The notes under the pieces are model-generated. The model saw only the letters and a program-made list of their open reading frames with translations, was not told where the DNA came from and did no database searches. Position numbers and translations under genes: made by a program. DNA of 64,000 bases from VRUE01 sp963788975 (GTDB lineage Bacteria; Actinomycetota; Thermoleophilia; Solirubrobacterales; 70-9). Position 1 is the stretch's first letter. Every line of letters starts with the position of its first letter. Below, piece by piece: positions 21,242 through 32,179 of this stretch. The DNA is taken from positions 930,001-994,000 of the forward strand of contig CAWBIJ010000004.1 of NCBI GenBank assembly GCA_963788975.1. Reading direction: 5' to 3'.

Positions 21242-22234
21242 ATGGCTAAGCGAAGACTGTGGGCGATCGTCGGAATTGTGACGGCGTTGGCCCTGATGGG
21301 AGCACAGCCTGCATCTGCGGCTACGCAAGTGGGTAATCAGTGCTTGGGGAACAAAACAGAAAAAGACTTCACAATCTTCTCAGTGACTAATGCTCCGGGC
21401 AACCCCCTTCCGGCCACTGTGCCTAGTGCGGGTGTGATAACTCGCTGGACCTTCAACGTCGCACCGATCCCGCCCGGGGTTTTGAGCCAGACGCTTAAGA
21501 TTCTCCGCCCCACCGGGGTGCCGGGTCAGTTTCAGGTCGTTGGAGAAAGTGGTCTAACCCCGATCGTAGGTGGCTTGAATACGTTCACAGCGAGGATCTC
21601 GGTTCAGGCTGGCGACCACCTAGGAACTTATGGCACAGCAACCACAGAAACCGTCACGGTGTTCTGCGAAACGGGCAACCCCGGCGATGCAGCCGGTGCA
21701 TTTGCAGGTAATATCCCTGTTGGCTCAAGCGGAGCCAATCTCGGCAACAAAGCCGGAAGTCAGATTCCGATCACCGCGACTGTCGAGCCCGACGCCGACA
21801 ACGACGGCTTCGGCGACGAGACGCAGGACCAGTGCCCGCAGAGTGCCTCCACCCAGGTGCCCTGCCCGGTGGTGGCGCTGAGCGCATCCTCAGTCGTCAA
21901 GAAAACCTTCGCGAGGATCCTGGTGACGAGCAATATCCAGGCCCCGGTGACGGTCAAAGGCACGGTCAACCTCGGCAAAGGGAAAAAAGCGAGGTTGAAC
22001 GGCGGCACGCAGATCGTCGTTCCAGGAACGATCGCCAAATTCACGCTGCTCTTCCCCGGGTCGTTGAAATCGGCGCTCAAAACGCTGAGCCGCAAACAGT
22101 CCCTTCAGCTCGCTCTCACGGCGACCGCCCCGAATGTCGTAGGGGTGCCGACCACCAAAAAACTGAAAGCGAAAGTCAGGGGTCAGAAAAAACCCGCTCG
22201 CAAAGGGAAACGGAAAGGCGGCAAACGGGGCTAG
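21242..22234 (+). CDS. Secreted protein with Ca-binding TSP3-like motif (paralogue of 27699-28682)
   Basis: 330 residues from ATG 21242, preceded by AAAGGAAAC; a start at 21218 is possible. A signal peptide ends near PASAA. The N-terminal domain (about 30-180) has a Cys pair. It is followed by DADNDGFGDETQDQCP, which has the spacing of a thrombospondin type 3 or Ca-binding loop. A beta-rich C-terminal domain and a Lys/Arg-rich tail (KKPARKGKRKGGKRG) end it. The same architecture is found at 27699-28682 and as a relic at 21042. Function unknown; presumably cell-surface associated through the basic tail. Confidence 0.8.
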   Translation: MAKRRLWAIVGIVTALALMGAQPASAATQVGNQCLGNKTEKDFTIFSVTNAPGNPLPATVPSAGVITRWTFNVAPIPPGVLSQTLKILRPTGVPGQFQVVGESGLTPIVGGLNTFTARISVQAGDHLGTYGTATTETVTVFCETGNPGDAAGAFAGNIPVGSSGANLGNKAGSQIPITATVEPDADNDGFGDETQDQCPQSASTQVPCPVVALSASSVVKKTFARILVTSNIQAPVTVKGTVNLGKGKKARLNGGTQIVVPGTIAKFTLLFPGSLKSALKTLSRKQSLQLALTATAPNVVGVPTTKKLKAKVRGQKKPARKGKRKGGKRG

Positions 22235-22262
22235 AACCGCCCAGCCGCGTAGGCATGTGCCG

Positions 22263-22299
22263 AGCCCGGTGGGAACGCTCAAGCGATCCCACCGGGCTC
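22263..22299 (+). terminator. Strong hairpin terminator
   Basis: A 12-13-base perfect stem (about 22263-22274 with 22287-22299) with a 12-base loop, followed by TTCCTCGTTTA. It separates the secreted-protein gene from the ABC transporter operon. Confidence 0.75.
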
Positions 22300-22383
22300 T
22301 TCCTCGTTTAGAGCTCGGCCGATCCGGGCATCTCCATTCGTGCGCCCGGGCCCTCGCGGCCGGAGCGGGCGAAGGAGGAGCAA

Positions 22384-23661
22384 TTGACAGCACGAGTTGC
22401 GATCGGGCTCCTGGCCACGCTGGCCGTGGTGGTTCTCGTGGTCATCGCGCTCAGCGCCGGCGACGAGGAGTCGGCGGGCGCAGGGCGCAGCCTGACCTGG
22501 TTCGTCGCGATCCAGCCCGGCGGGACGATTGAGGAAGTGGCGGCGCGCTGCTCGAAAGAATCGGGCGGGCGCTACACGGTCGAGCCGGAATTCCTGCCGA
22601 CCGACGCGAGCCAGCAGCGCGAACAGCTGGTCCGCCGCCTCGGCGCCGAGGACAGCTCGATCGACATCGTCGGCATGGACGTGATCTGGACCGGCGAGTT
22701 CGCCAACGCGGGCTGGGTCGAGCAGTGGAAAGGGACGATGGCCAAAGAGGTCACCGACCAGGTCTTCCCCAACGTGATCGAGACCGCCTCCTTCGAGGGC
22801 GACCTCTACGCGGCGCCATTCAACACCAACACCCAGCTGCTCTGGTACCGCAAGGACCTGGTCAAACAGCCGCCTACCACCTGGGACGAGATGATTGACC
22901 AAGCCGAACGGCTGGGACCCGACAACGCCGGCACGATCCAGGTGCAGTCCAACCGCTACGAGGGCTTCACGGTCTGGGCCAACGCGCTGATCGAGAGCGC
23001 CGGCACGCAGCTCCTCTCCGGGCCGGAAGCTGTCGAGCTGGCCGAGGGGCCGACCACCAAGGCGCTCGAGGTGATGGGCCGCCTTGCCAACTCGAGCGCC
23101 GCGCCCGCCAACCTCTCGACCTCCAACGAGGACACCACCCGCATCGGCTTCGAGGGTGGCGACTCGGCCTTCATGACCAACTACACCTTCGCCTACGCCA
23201 GCGCCAAAGAAGAAGCGCCCGACATCTTCAAAGTGATGGGCTTCGCCCGCTTCCCGCGGGTCGACGCGAAACGGCCGAGCCGGCCGCCGCTGGGCGGCTT
23301 CAACCTCGCGGTCAGCTCCTTCTCGGAGAACAAGGACATCGCCTTCGACGCGACGGCCTGCCTCGCCGGGCGGCAGAGCCAGCTCACCGCGGTCGAACTC
23401 GACGGGCTGCCCCCCTCCCGCTCCGACCTCTACACCGACAAAGTCGTGACCGAGGCCTACCCCGGCTTCGCCGGTCTGGTCAAGAAATCGATCGAGGGCT
23501 CGGGGCCGAGGCCGACCGCGCCGGCCTACCAGGACGTCTCGCTCGCGGTGCAGCGCACCCTCCACCCACCGGACAAGATCGATCCCGAGGACGCCACCTC
23601 CGTCTATGAGGAACTGCAGGAAAACCTCGAAGACGCGGTCAAGCGCGAAGGGCTGCTCTGA
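22384..23661 (+). CDS. ABC transporter solute-binding protein (sugar, family 1)
   Basis: 425 residues from TTG 22384 with a strong GGAGGAG site. An N-terminal hydrophobic segment (about 5-25) is followed by a family 1 extracellular binding domain (ITWFVAIQPGG-like strand, FNTNTQLLWYRKDLV, TTWDEMIDQAERL). There is no lipobox Cys after the hydrophobic segment, so it is probably membrane-anchored by an uncleaved helix or released. Gene order with two permeases and a MalK-type ATPase suggests import of a di- or oligosaccharide such as trehalose or maltose; the sugar is inferred. Stop and next start share one base. Confidence 0.9.
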   Translation: MTARVAIGLLATLAVVVLVVIALSAGDEESAGAGRSLTWFVAIQPGGTIEEVAARCSKESGGRYTVEPEFLPTDASQQREQLVRRLGAEDSSIDIVGMDVIWTGEFANAGWVEQWKGTMAKEVTDQVFPNVIETASFEGDLYAAPFNTNTQLLWYRKDLVKQPPTTWDEMIDQAERLGPDNAGTIQVQSNRYEGFTVWANALIESAGTQLLSGPEAVELAEGPTTKALEVMGRLANSSAAPANLSTSNEDTTRIGFEGGDSAFMTNYTFAYASAKEEAPDIFKVMGFARFPRVDAKRPSRPPLGGFNLAVSSFSENKDIAFDATACLAGRQSQLTAVELDGLPPSRSDLYTDKVVTEAYPGFAGLVKKSIEGSGPRPTAPAYQDVSLAVQRTLHPPDKIDPEDATSVYEELQENLEDAVKREGLL

Positions 23662-24596
23662 TGGAGGCCAACGCACCGGCCCATCCGACTCCTCCCGCGG
23701 CCGCCGGCGGCGCCAGCCAGCGGACCCGCTCGGAGCGCCGCCTCGCCTGGATGCTCTGTGCGCCGGCGGTGATCGCGATGCTCGCCGTCACCGCCTACCC
23801 GATCGGCTACGCGATCGTCCTCTCGCTGCAGCAGGTCGACCTCCGCTTCCCCGAGGAGGGTGGCTTCGTCGGCCTCGACAACTACGGCGCGGTGCTCAGC
23901 TCCGACCTCTGGTGGACCGACCTCTTCAACACCGCCTTCCTCACCCTCACCACCGTCGCGATCGAGCTGGTGCTGGGGATGGCGATCGCGCTGGTCATGC
24001 ACCGGGCGATCTTCGGCCGCGGCGTCGTCCGCACCGCCGTCCTCATCCCCTACGGGATCATCACCGTGGTCGCCGCCTTCTCCTGGCAGTTCGCCTTCGC
24101 CCCCGACAGTGGCTTCGTCAACAACCTGCCGCTGATCGCCGACGACATGGACTGGTTCGGCGGCCGCTTCAGCTCCTTTGCCGTGATCATCATGGCCGAG
24201 GTCTGGAAGACGACGCCCTTCATGGCGCTGCTGCTGCTCGCCGGCCTGGTCACGATCGACAGCCAGCTCTACGAGGCGGCGAAGGTGGATGGGGCGACCG
24301 CGTGGCAGCGCTTCACCCGCATCACCCTGCCGCTGATGAAGCCGGCGATCCTCGTCGCGCTTCTCTTCCGCACCCTCGACGCCTTCAGGGTGTTCGACAC
24401 GATCTACATCATGACCGCCGGTGCGCAGGACACCGAATCGGTCTCGATCCTCGGCTTCAACCAGCTGATCTCACGGCTCAACCTCGGGCTCGGCTCCGCC
24501 GTCTCGGTCCTGATCTTCATCTGCGTGCTGGCGATCGCCTTCGTCTACGTGAGGGGCTTCGGCGTCCGGGTAGAGGAAGGGCGACCGGGGAGGTAG
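23661..24596 (+). CDS. Sugar ABC transporter permease (MalF type)
   Basis: A 311-residue integral membrane protein with about six helices. The EAA loop that contacts the ATPase reads YEAAKVDGATAWQRFTRITL. The first helix (MLCAPAVIAMLAVTAYPIGY) is typical of MalF/UgpA-type permeases. It is coupled to the binding-protein gene and followed three bases later by the second permease. Confidence 0.93.
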   Translation: MEANAPAHPTPPAAAGGASQRTRSERRLAWMLCAPAVIAMLAVTAYPIGYAIVLSLQQVDLRFPEEGGFVGLDNYGAVLSSDLWWTDLFNTAFLTLTTVAIELVLGMAIALVMHRAIFGRGVVRTAVLIPYGIITVVAAFSWQFAFAPDSGFVNNLPLIADDMDWFGGRFSSFAVIIMAEVWKTTPFMALLLLAGLVTIDSQLYEAAKVDGATAWQRFTRITLPLMKPAILVALLFRTLDAFRVFDTIYIMTAGAQDTESVSILGFNQLISRLNLGLGSAVSVLIFICVLAIAFVYVRGFGVRVEEGRPGR

Positions 24597-24599
24597 ACG

Positions 24600-25442
24600 A
24601 TGGAGCGAGGCACACGTGAGTACGCGCTGTGGAGCATCGGCATCGTCGTGGTGCTGATCTTCGCCCTGATTCCGGTCCTTTGGCTGATCTCGGTCTCGCT
24701 GAAGCCGCCGGAATCGATCGCCGACGGCAACTTCCTCCCCACCGAGATCTCCTTCGAGAACTACGAGAGCCTGTTCGAAGGCGGCATCGACGAGAGCCCC
24801 TTCATCAAGCCGTTGATCAACTCGATCCTGATCGCCCTCTCCACCACGGTGATCGCAATCGTCCTCGCCTCTTTCACCGCCTACGCGATCGCCCGGCTCG
24901 AATTCCCGGGCAAGCGCCTGATCCTCGCCGGGGCGCTGGCGATCGCGATGTTCCCGCCGATCTCCACGGTCGGGCCGCTGTTCGACATGTGGCGGGAGAT
25001 CGGCCTCTACGACACCTACCTCGGCCTGATCATCCCCTACCTGACCTTCTCGCTGCCGCTGGCGATCTACGCCCTCGTCGCCTTCTTCCGCGAGATCCCC
25101 TGGGAGCTGGAGCAGGCGGCGCAGGTCGATGGGGCAACACCGTTCCAGGCCTTCACCAAGGTGATCGTGCCGCTCGCCGCCCCAGGCATGTTCACCGCCG
25201 CGATCCTCGTCTTCATCTTCGCCTGGAACGACTTCCTCTTCGCGATCTCGCTCACCTCCACGGACGCCTCGCGCACCGTCCCTGCCTCGCTCGCCTTCTT
25301 CACCGGCGAGTCGTCCTTCACCGAACCGACCGGCAGCATCGCGGCCGCCGTCGTCGTCGTAACGGTGCCGATCATCGTCTTCGTCCTGTTCTTCCAGCGC
25401 CGCATCGTCTCCGGCCTCACCGCCGGGGCGGTCAAGGGATAA
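24600..25442 (+). CDS. Sugar ABC transporter permease (MalG type)
   Basis: A 280-residue second permease with six predicted helices and the EAA loop EQAAQVDGATPFQAFTKVIV. The C-terminal FVLFFQRRIVSGLTAGAVKG is the family hallmark of MalG/UgpE proteins. It forms the heterodimeric channel with the product of 23661-24596. Confidence 0.94.
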   Translation: MERGTREYALWSIGIVVVLIFALIPVLWLISVSLKPPESIADGNFLPTEISFENYESLFEGGIDESPFIKPLINSILIALSTTVIAIVLASFTAYAIARLEFPGKRLILAGALAIAMFPPISTVGPLFDMWREIGLYDTYLGLIIPYLTFSLPLAIYALVAFFREIPWELEQAAQVDGATPFQAFTKVIVPLAAPGMFTAAILVFIFAWNDFLFAISLTSTDASRTVPASLAFFTGESSFTEPTGSIAAAVVVVTVPIIVFVLFFQRRIVSGLTAGAVKG

Positions 25443-25455
25443 GGAGAGAGCCGTC

Positions 25456-26630
<1,175 letters not shown>

Positions 26631-26634
<4 letters not shown>

Positions 26635-27560
26635 CCGGGATCCGGCTCAGGCAGCTCCGGCTCGTATTCCATCAGCCGCGCCTCGATACGTGAGCCGGTC
26701 AGCGCGACGTCCTCGGCGCCCGGCAACGAGACAGTGAGGGAGCCGGTCCAGCTCGTCGCGCTTCCCGAAGCGCGACGCAAGGTGGCACTGCCCTCGAACG
26801 GCTTCCGCGGCTTCACGATCGCGAAAGTGAGAGCTTTGTTGAACTTGAAAGTTCGTGGTGGGCCCGATGCAGATGCGGAGCGGAAGACGAGCATGCGTCC
26901 TCGTTGTTCGACCAGGCCCGCGTTGAAGCCGGTCAGGCTGACTTCCCCAGGAGGACTGATGCCCACCGCAATGAAGAACAGGCCCTTCCCTCTCGCCTTC
27001 GCATCCAGCAGCACCGAGTCAAGCGGCCGCGACGAAACCCTGGAGGGCGCCGCTGCCGGCCCGCCTGCCTCAGGACATGCTGAAGGAGGCGAGACACGAG
27101 TGCGACCCGCGGCCTGGGTCTCGCGAACCTTCGTATAGCCATTCTCGCCAGTGAATTCGATCGTCCCGGCGAAGACCCCGTACTGGATAACTGTGGTGCC
27201 TTCGCACTCGCGAAGCGGCTCACTGCGAACGATCCTTCCCGACGGTTGAAACTCGACCGCCACCGTGCCGAGGCCGCCGAACCGGGCTTCGATGCCTTCG
27301 GCGGACGCCTCTCCTCGCACTTCGTATTCGGCGCGCTGGCCCCGTCTGACAGCCGTGAGCCTAACTTCGCGATCACTACCCCCGACCTTGAGCAAGTATC
27401 CGTTGCTGCCCTTGAGGCTGAACTCAGCCTCTGGCCGCGGGTTAAAAGAAATGGAGATCGAATCCGCAGTCGCGGACGGTGCCGTCGCGGTCTGGATAGA
27501 GAATGTCGCGACAAGCGCCAGGATGAGTGCAACGCATGAATATCTCGGCGTACCAAGCAT
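26631..27560 (-). CDS. Secreted protein, unknown function
   Basis: 309 residues with a signal peptide (about 1-32, ending ATAPSATA) and beta-rich sequence. Two Cys (in LRECEGT and SACPEA) could form a disulfide. The C-terminal half contains repeated beta strands (GEVSLTGFNAGLV, TWTGSLTVSLPGAEDVALTG style). No family recognised. Antisense readings over this region lack coherent motifs, so this strand is preferred. Confidence 0.65.
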
Positions 27561-27698
27561 CGACTTGCCGAAACCTATCGCGATCGCCGGTGGCTACCCG
27601 GGGCGTCTGAAACGGGGAGGCCCCCGAGCTCATTTGAACTGCCCGCGGCGCTGCCATACGCTGCCCCCCATCGAGCTGGACCTTGGGGGGTAGGAAGC

Positions 27699-28682
27699 AT
27701 GAGGAAGTTGAGTGGAGCGATCACCGCAGCAGCCCTGGCGGTCTCGCTGCTGGGGGCGCCAAGCGCCTCGGCGGCGATCGAGGTGGGCAACGACTGCGAA
27801 GCCAACGGGATGATCGTGGGAGCCACCATCTTCCCTTTGGCCAACAGCGCGAGCAGCTCGCTGCCCGCCAGCGTGGCTTCCGCTGGGGTTGCGACCAAGT
27901 GGATAGTCAGGGTGCATCCAAGCACCGACGTTCATGCCGAGCGGCTGAAGGTGTTCCGCCCGATGTCAGATCCACATCGGGCAGAAGTAATCGCGGAGAG
28001 CGGCCTGGAGAACGTAACCGGTGGTCGAAACTCTTTCGACATCAGGATTCCAGTCGGACCGGGCTTCCGCTTTGGTGTCTCAGGCAGGACCGGAGGGGGA
28101 GCAATCGCGTGTATGACGGCGGGTCCCGGCGACGTCGAGGGGATCTTCTTCGGCGATAGCCCAGTGGGGTCGACGATTTCCTTCACAGAGGACGAAACCG
28201 CTCAGGCTGCGGTCTCGGCCGTAGTCGAGCCCGACTCGGACAACGACGGCTACGGCGACGAGACGCAGGACAGGTGCCCGAAAAGCGCCGCCTACCAGGG
28301 CGAATGCCCTGTGGTCACGCTCACCGCCACCGGCAAAGCCCGGAAACGGTCGATCCTGGTGCGCGTCACCGCCAGCTCGGAAGCGTCCGTTCTCGTCTTC
28401 GGCCAGGTCGGCTGGGGCTTCCACTCGAAACGGAAACCGAAAGCGGGCAAAAGCAAACCGACGAGGTTGATCGTCGGCCTCAGCGGAGGGACGAAGACCG
28501 TCTTGCCGGGCGAAACCGCCCGCTTCACCATCCCACTGCCGAAAACGGTGCTGCGTCGACTCGGCAGGATCGCGCCACAGGAGTCGCTGAAAGCCAAGAT
28601 CGCGGCTCGGGCCACCGACCTTGCCGGCCGCCTCACCACCCGCCGGCTGACGGTCAGGCTGAAGGGCCGGGAGAGAGCCTGA
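27699..28682 (+). CDS. Secreted protein with Ca-binding TSP3-like motif
   Basis: A 327-residue paralogue of the protein at 21242. A signal peptide (MRKLSGAITAAALAVSLLGA, then PSASAA) precedes an N-terminal domain with two Cys. The Ca-type loop DSDNDGYGDETQDRCPKSAA follows, then a C-terminal beta domain ending RLTVRLKGRERA. The ribosome site (GGGGGTAGGAAG) is strong. The relic at 21042-21199 derives from this closer relative. Function unknown. Confidence 0.8.
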   Translation: MRKLSGAITAAALAVSLLGAPSASAAIEVGNDCEANGMIVGATIFPLANSASSSLPASVASAGVATKWIVRVHPSTDVHAERLKVFRPMSDPHRAEVIAESGLENVTGGRNSFDIRIPVGPGFRFGVSGRTGGGAIACMTAGPGDVEGIFFGDSPVGSTISFTEDETAQAAVSAVVEPDSDNDGYGDETQDRCPKSAAYQGECPVVTLTATGKARKRSILVRVTASSEASVLVFGQVGWGFHSKRKPKAGKSKPTRLIVGLSGGTKTVLPGETARFTIPLPKTVLRRLGRIAPQESLKAKIAARATDLAGRLTTRRLTVRLKGRERA

Positions 28683-28693
28683 GCCCTGCCTCC

Positions 28694-28718
28694 GCGGCGG
28701 GGTCCGGTCCCCCGCCGC
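28694..28718 (+). terminator. Hairpin terminator
   Basis: GCGGCGGGG (28694-28702) pairs with CCCCGCCGC (28710-28718), 11 bases after the stop of the secreted-protein gene and 67 bases before purF. Confidence 0.6.
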
Positions 28719-28785
28719 TGGTACCCTCCGGGAGTAGGCAGTCCGCCTGCGCGTCACGTCCTTCCACCTGCAAGGAACACGCGTC

Positions 28786-30231
28786 TTGACTCCGGCTCAG
28801 GGGTATTCGACCGATCGCGACGGCCCGCGCGAGGAATGCGGGGTCTTCGGCGTATACGCACCCGGCCACGACGTCGCCCGTCTCGCCTACTTCAGCCTCT
28901 ACGCGCTCCAGCACCGCGGCCAGGAGTCGGCCGGGATCGCCACCTGCGAGGGCGGCCACATCACCACCCTGCGCGACTCCGGCCTCGTCTCCCAGGTCTT
29001 CGACGAGGAGAAGCTGAAGGCACTGGAGGGCGACATGGCGATCGGCCACGTCCGCTACTCGACCACCGGCGGCGGCTCCTGGGAGAACGCGCAGCCGGTC
29101 TGGCGCGACGACGGCCGCGAGCTGGCGCTCGCCCACAACGGCAACCTGATCAACGCGGTCGAGCTGTGGGGCGAGCTGAAGGAGAAGGGCATCTCCTTCC
29201 GCGGCACCTCCGACTCGGAGATCATCGCGGCGCTGCTCTCCTCGCACGAGGGCAAGCTGATCGAGGACGCGGTCACCGACACGATGCCCCGCATGGAAGG
29301 GGCCTACTCGACCGTGGTGATGACCAAGCGCGCGATCGTCGCCTTCCGCGACCCGCACGGGGTGCGGCCGCTTTCGCTCGGGCGGCTGAAAGACCGCTTC
29401 GTCGTCGCCTCGGAGAGCTGCGCCTTCGACATTATTGGCGCCGAGCTGATGCGCGAGGTCCACCCGGGCGAGATGGTCTCGCTGACCGAGCGCGGCCTCG
29501 AGACCCGGCAGGTGGTGAAGGCCGAGCGGCCCGCCATCTGCGTCTTCGAGCACATCTACTTCTCCCGCCCCGACAGCCGGCTCGAGGGCAAAGTGCTGCA
29601 GCAGGTGCGCGGCCGGATGGGCGAGATCCTCTGGCGCGAGGCGCCGGTCGAAGCCGACCTGGTGATCTCGGTGCCGGACTCGGGCAACCCGGCCGCTGCC
29701 GGCTTCGCCCGCGCCTCGGGGCTACCGCGCGACGACGGCCTGATCAAGAACCGCTACGTCGCCCGCACCTTCATCCAGCCGGGGCAGGAGCTGCGCAAGC
29801 ACGGGCTGCGGCTCAAGTTCAACCCGCTGCCGGAGATCGTCGCCGGCAAACGGATCGTCGTCGTCGACGACTCGATCGTGCGCGGCAACACGACGCGGCA
29901 GATCGTCGGCATGCTGCGTGACGCCGGCGCGAAGGAGATCCACCTGCGGATCTCGGCGCCGCCGATCCGCTACCCCTGCCACTACGGGGTCGACATGTCG
30001 ACCCGCGAGGAGATGATCGCCCACAACCGCACGGTCGAGGAGATCGCCGACGAGCTCGACGCCGACTCGCTCGCCTACCTCTCGCTCGAAGGCGTCTATG
30101 AGGCCGTCGGGACTCCGCCCGAGGACCACTGCGACGCCTGCTTCACCGGCCGCTACCCGCTCGGCGACCCCGAGGACGCGAACGGCAAGTTTGCGCTCGA
30201 GGACATCGCCGTGGTTCCGGCTAGCTCCTAG
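28786..30231 (+). CDS. purF: Amidophosphoribosyltransferase
   Basis: 481 residues from TTG 28786 (AAGGA site at about 28772). It commits PRPP to purine synthesis (step 1). Cleavage of a short propeptide before Cys18 (REECGVFGVYAPG) would expose the N-terminal nucleophile. The PRPP loop reads VVVDDSIVRGNTT. Four Cys (AICVFEH, YPCHYG, HCDACFTG) match the iron-sulfur ligands of the Bacillus-type enzyme, so it is probably oxygen-labile. Four-base overlap with the convergent gene. Confidence 0.97.
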   Translation: MTPAQGYSTDRDGPREECGVFGVYAPGHDVARLAYFSLYALQHRGQESAGIATCEGGHITTLRDSGLVSQVFDEEKLKALEGDMAIGHVRYSTTGGGSWENAQPVWRDDGRELALAHNGNLINAVELWGELKEKGISFRGTSDSEIIAALLSSHEGKLIEDAVTDTMPRMEGAYSTVVMTKRAIVAFRDPHGVRPLSLGRLKDRFVVASESCAFDIIGAELMREVHPGEMVSLTERGLETRQVVKAERPAICVFEHIYFSRPDSRLEGKVLQQVRGRMGEILWREAPVEADLVISVPDSGNPAAAGFARASGLPRDDGLIKNRYVARTFIQPGQELRKHGLRLKFNPLPEIVAGKRIVVVDDSIVRGNTTRQIVGMLRDAGAKEIHLRISAPPIRYPCHYGVDMSTREEMIAHNRTVEEIADELDADSLAYLSLEGVYEAVGTPPEDHCDACFTGRYPLGDPEDANGKFALEDIAVVPASS

Positions 30232-31205
30232 CGGGGTCGAGGGCCCCAGGTCGGGTCGCCGACCCTGATGCCGAAGCCTTCTTCTTCGGTTCCGCCGCTG
30301 TCGAAGCCGCTGTAGGAGCCCCTGCCATCGCTCCGCATCACCTCGATCCCGCTTGTGTGGGTGGTGCTGCTGTGGGCGACGATGTGGTTTCCGTCAGGCG
30401 AGAAGGCAGGGTGGTAGAAGGTGCGGCAACGGGGCGGGAACGGGTTGCAGGTGGTGAGCTGCTTGACCTGACCCCCACCGAGGCGCGCAACGAAGACGTT
30501 CGAGCCTCCACGGCGGTTGCTGACGAAGGCTAGGCGGCTGCCGTCGGGCGCGTAGTCGGGTTCGGACTCGTTGCGCGGCCCGTCGATCAGGACGCGCAGG
30601 CGGCTGCCGTCGGCGCGCATCGAGAAGACGTCGCTGCGGTCGCGTTTCTCGTCGGGGTCGCGGTCGCTGGTGAAGGCGACGCGCCTCCCGTTCGGAGAAA
30701 CGGCCGGGTCGCTGTCGTCATAGGGGCCGCTGGTGAGCTGGCGCAGGCCGCTGCCGTCGAGACGGATCGTGAAGATGTGGTTGTGGCCTTCGACGTGGCG
30801 GGAGAAGACGATCGCCTGCCCGCCGGGGAAGAAAGCCGGGTCGGCGACGCCGAGGATGTCTTCTCCGGTCACCTCCCTCCTTTCGGAGCCGTCGTTGCTC
30901 ATCACGTAGATGCTGCTTGTCCTCGCTGCAAAGTCATCGTTCACGAAGACGATCAGCCGGCCGTCGGCCGAGTAGGAGGGGCTGTGGTCGTCGGTGTTCG
31001 TGGTCAAGGGGCGCGGCGGCGGTTTGATCCTCGGCCCGTGCGCGAACAGGCCGCCGACGCTTTCCACCCGCCCTTCGGCGACTTCGTCGGTGGAGACCTT
31101 CGAGTAGGCGATTGGCCCCGGTTTGCCGGGGAAGGCGGCGAGAGAGACTTCGGTGCCGAGAGTCAGAAGCACGGCCGTCACGCAGAGGAGCGACGCTCTG
31201 ATCAC
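30228..31205 (-). CDS. Secreted TolB-like beta-propeller (PD40 repeats)
   Basis: 325 residues with a signal peptide (about 1-23, ending EVSLAAF), then at least five WD40-like PD40 repeats of the form SPSYSADGRLIVFVND, DPAVSPNGRRVAFTSD and EPDYAPDGSRLAFVSN. Such propellers mediate protein contacts at the envelope. It has no neighbouring Tol-Pal genes. Its start overlaps the stop of the upstream monooxygenase-like gene, so the two are one transcript. Confidence 0.85.
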   Translation of the reverse strand: MIRASLLCVTAVLLTLGTEVSLAAFPGKPGPIAYSKVSTDEVAEGRVESVGGLFAHGPRIKPPPRPLTTNTDDHSPSYSADGRLIVFVNDDFAARTSSIYVMSNDGSERREVTGEDILGVADPAFFPGGQAIVFSRHVEGHNHIFTIRLDGSGLRQLTSGPYDDSDPAVSPNGRRVAFTSDRDPDEKRDRSDVFSMRADGSRLRVLIDGPRNESEPDYAPDGSRLAFVSNRRGGSNVFVARLGGGQVKQLTTCNPFPPRCRTFYHPAFSPDGNHIVAHSSTTHTSGIEVMRSDGRGSYSGFDSGGTEEEGFGIRVGDPTWGPRPR

Positions 31206-32161
31206 GGCGTGAGGGTAGCGACAATCCTCGCGGCGGACTGAAGCTGGTCGATGCGCGCGACGGTCTCGCCGGCGTAGAGAGGACCCGCGTCGAGCAGATT
31301 CAGTGGCCCGTCATCGGTAGGAACGAGCGGCGAGAGCAAGCGACTGCTGGGACGCTGGGCACGGGCGAGCCGTCCCTGGATCCCGGCGGGCATGAAGCGC
31401 GCGCCCGGAGCGGTGAGGCGATTCAGCGCCCGGTTGAGAGTGGGACCACGTGGATCGTCGCCGAGCCAGCGGCGGGTGGCCGCGTTCGCGATCACACGAT
31501 GAGGAGCGGGCCAGCCAGCGCCGAACAGCTCGGTAAGGATCGTCTCCCCTGCGTCGAGCAGCCGCTGCTTGTACTCGGGATGCGCGCGGCTCTCCTCCGA
31601 GAGTAGAAAACGAGTGCCGGCTACGGCCGCGGTCGCGCCGCCTTCCAGAGCCCGCAGGACGTCGCCGCGCTCCGCAATCCCACCCGCGAGCAGCAGCGGG
31701 TAGTCGTCAGGCAGCACAGCCCTCACCTGCCCGAGCAACTCCATCCCGGGAGCGCTTCCGCGCACGTGGCCGCCGGCCTCTACCCCCTGCACGATCACCG
31801 CGTCGGCGCCGGCGCCGTAGGCAGCACGCGCCTCCGCTACGGAGCCGCACTGGTGAACCCAAGTGCCGGGGGTCCGCCGCTTGGGGGCACCCCAGAAGGT
31901 GACGACGACATCGGCCTGGGCCGCCGCCTCGAACCAGCCGCGGCGAGCAAAGGGCAGCAGCAGGTTCACGGCGAGCGGCTTCTCTGTCAGGGCGCGCGCC
32001 GCGGCCAGCTGGTGCTTAATCCCCTCGGCACCGGTGACCGCGATCGTCCCCAGCCCGCCTGCCTCGGAGACCGCGGCGGCCAGCTCATGCCGACTCAACC
32101 CGCCGCCCAGCCCGGCCTGGACGACCGGTGCCTCGATGCCGAGGTTCTCCAGGAACGCCAC
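31202..32161 (-). CDS. Nitronate monooxygenase-like flavoprotein
   Basis: 319 residues from GTG 32161 (MAFLENLGIEAPVVQAGLGG). FMN-dependent TIM barrel of the NPD/nitronate monooxygenase family: VVQAGLGGGLSRHELAAAVS at the start, DAVIVQGVEAGGHVRG and the phosphate-binding LLLAGGIAERGDV. The frame stays open upstream to 32878, but that part is antisense to purN and is rejected. Actual substrate uncertain; family members oxidise nitronates or act as enoyl-ACP reductases. The start is 18 bases from the divergent purN start. Confidence 0.85.
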   Translation of the reverse strand: MAFLENLGIEAPVVQAGLGGGLSRHELAAAVSEAGGLGTIAVTGAEGIKHQLAAARALTEKPLAVNLLLPFARRGWFEAAAQADVVVTFWGAPKRRTPGTWVHQCGSVAEARAAYGAGADAVIVQGVEAGGHVRGSAPGMELLGQVRAVLPDDYPLLLAGGIAERGDVLRALEGGATAAVAGTRFLLSEESRAHPEYKQRLLDAGETILTELFGAGWPAPHRVIANAATRRWLGDDPRGPTLNRALNRLTAPGARFMPAGIQGRLARAQRPSSRLLSPLVPTDDGPLNLLDAGPLYAGETVARIDQLQSAARIVATLTP

Positions 32162-32179
32162 CTTCGCGATGATGCCAGG

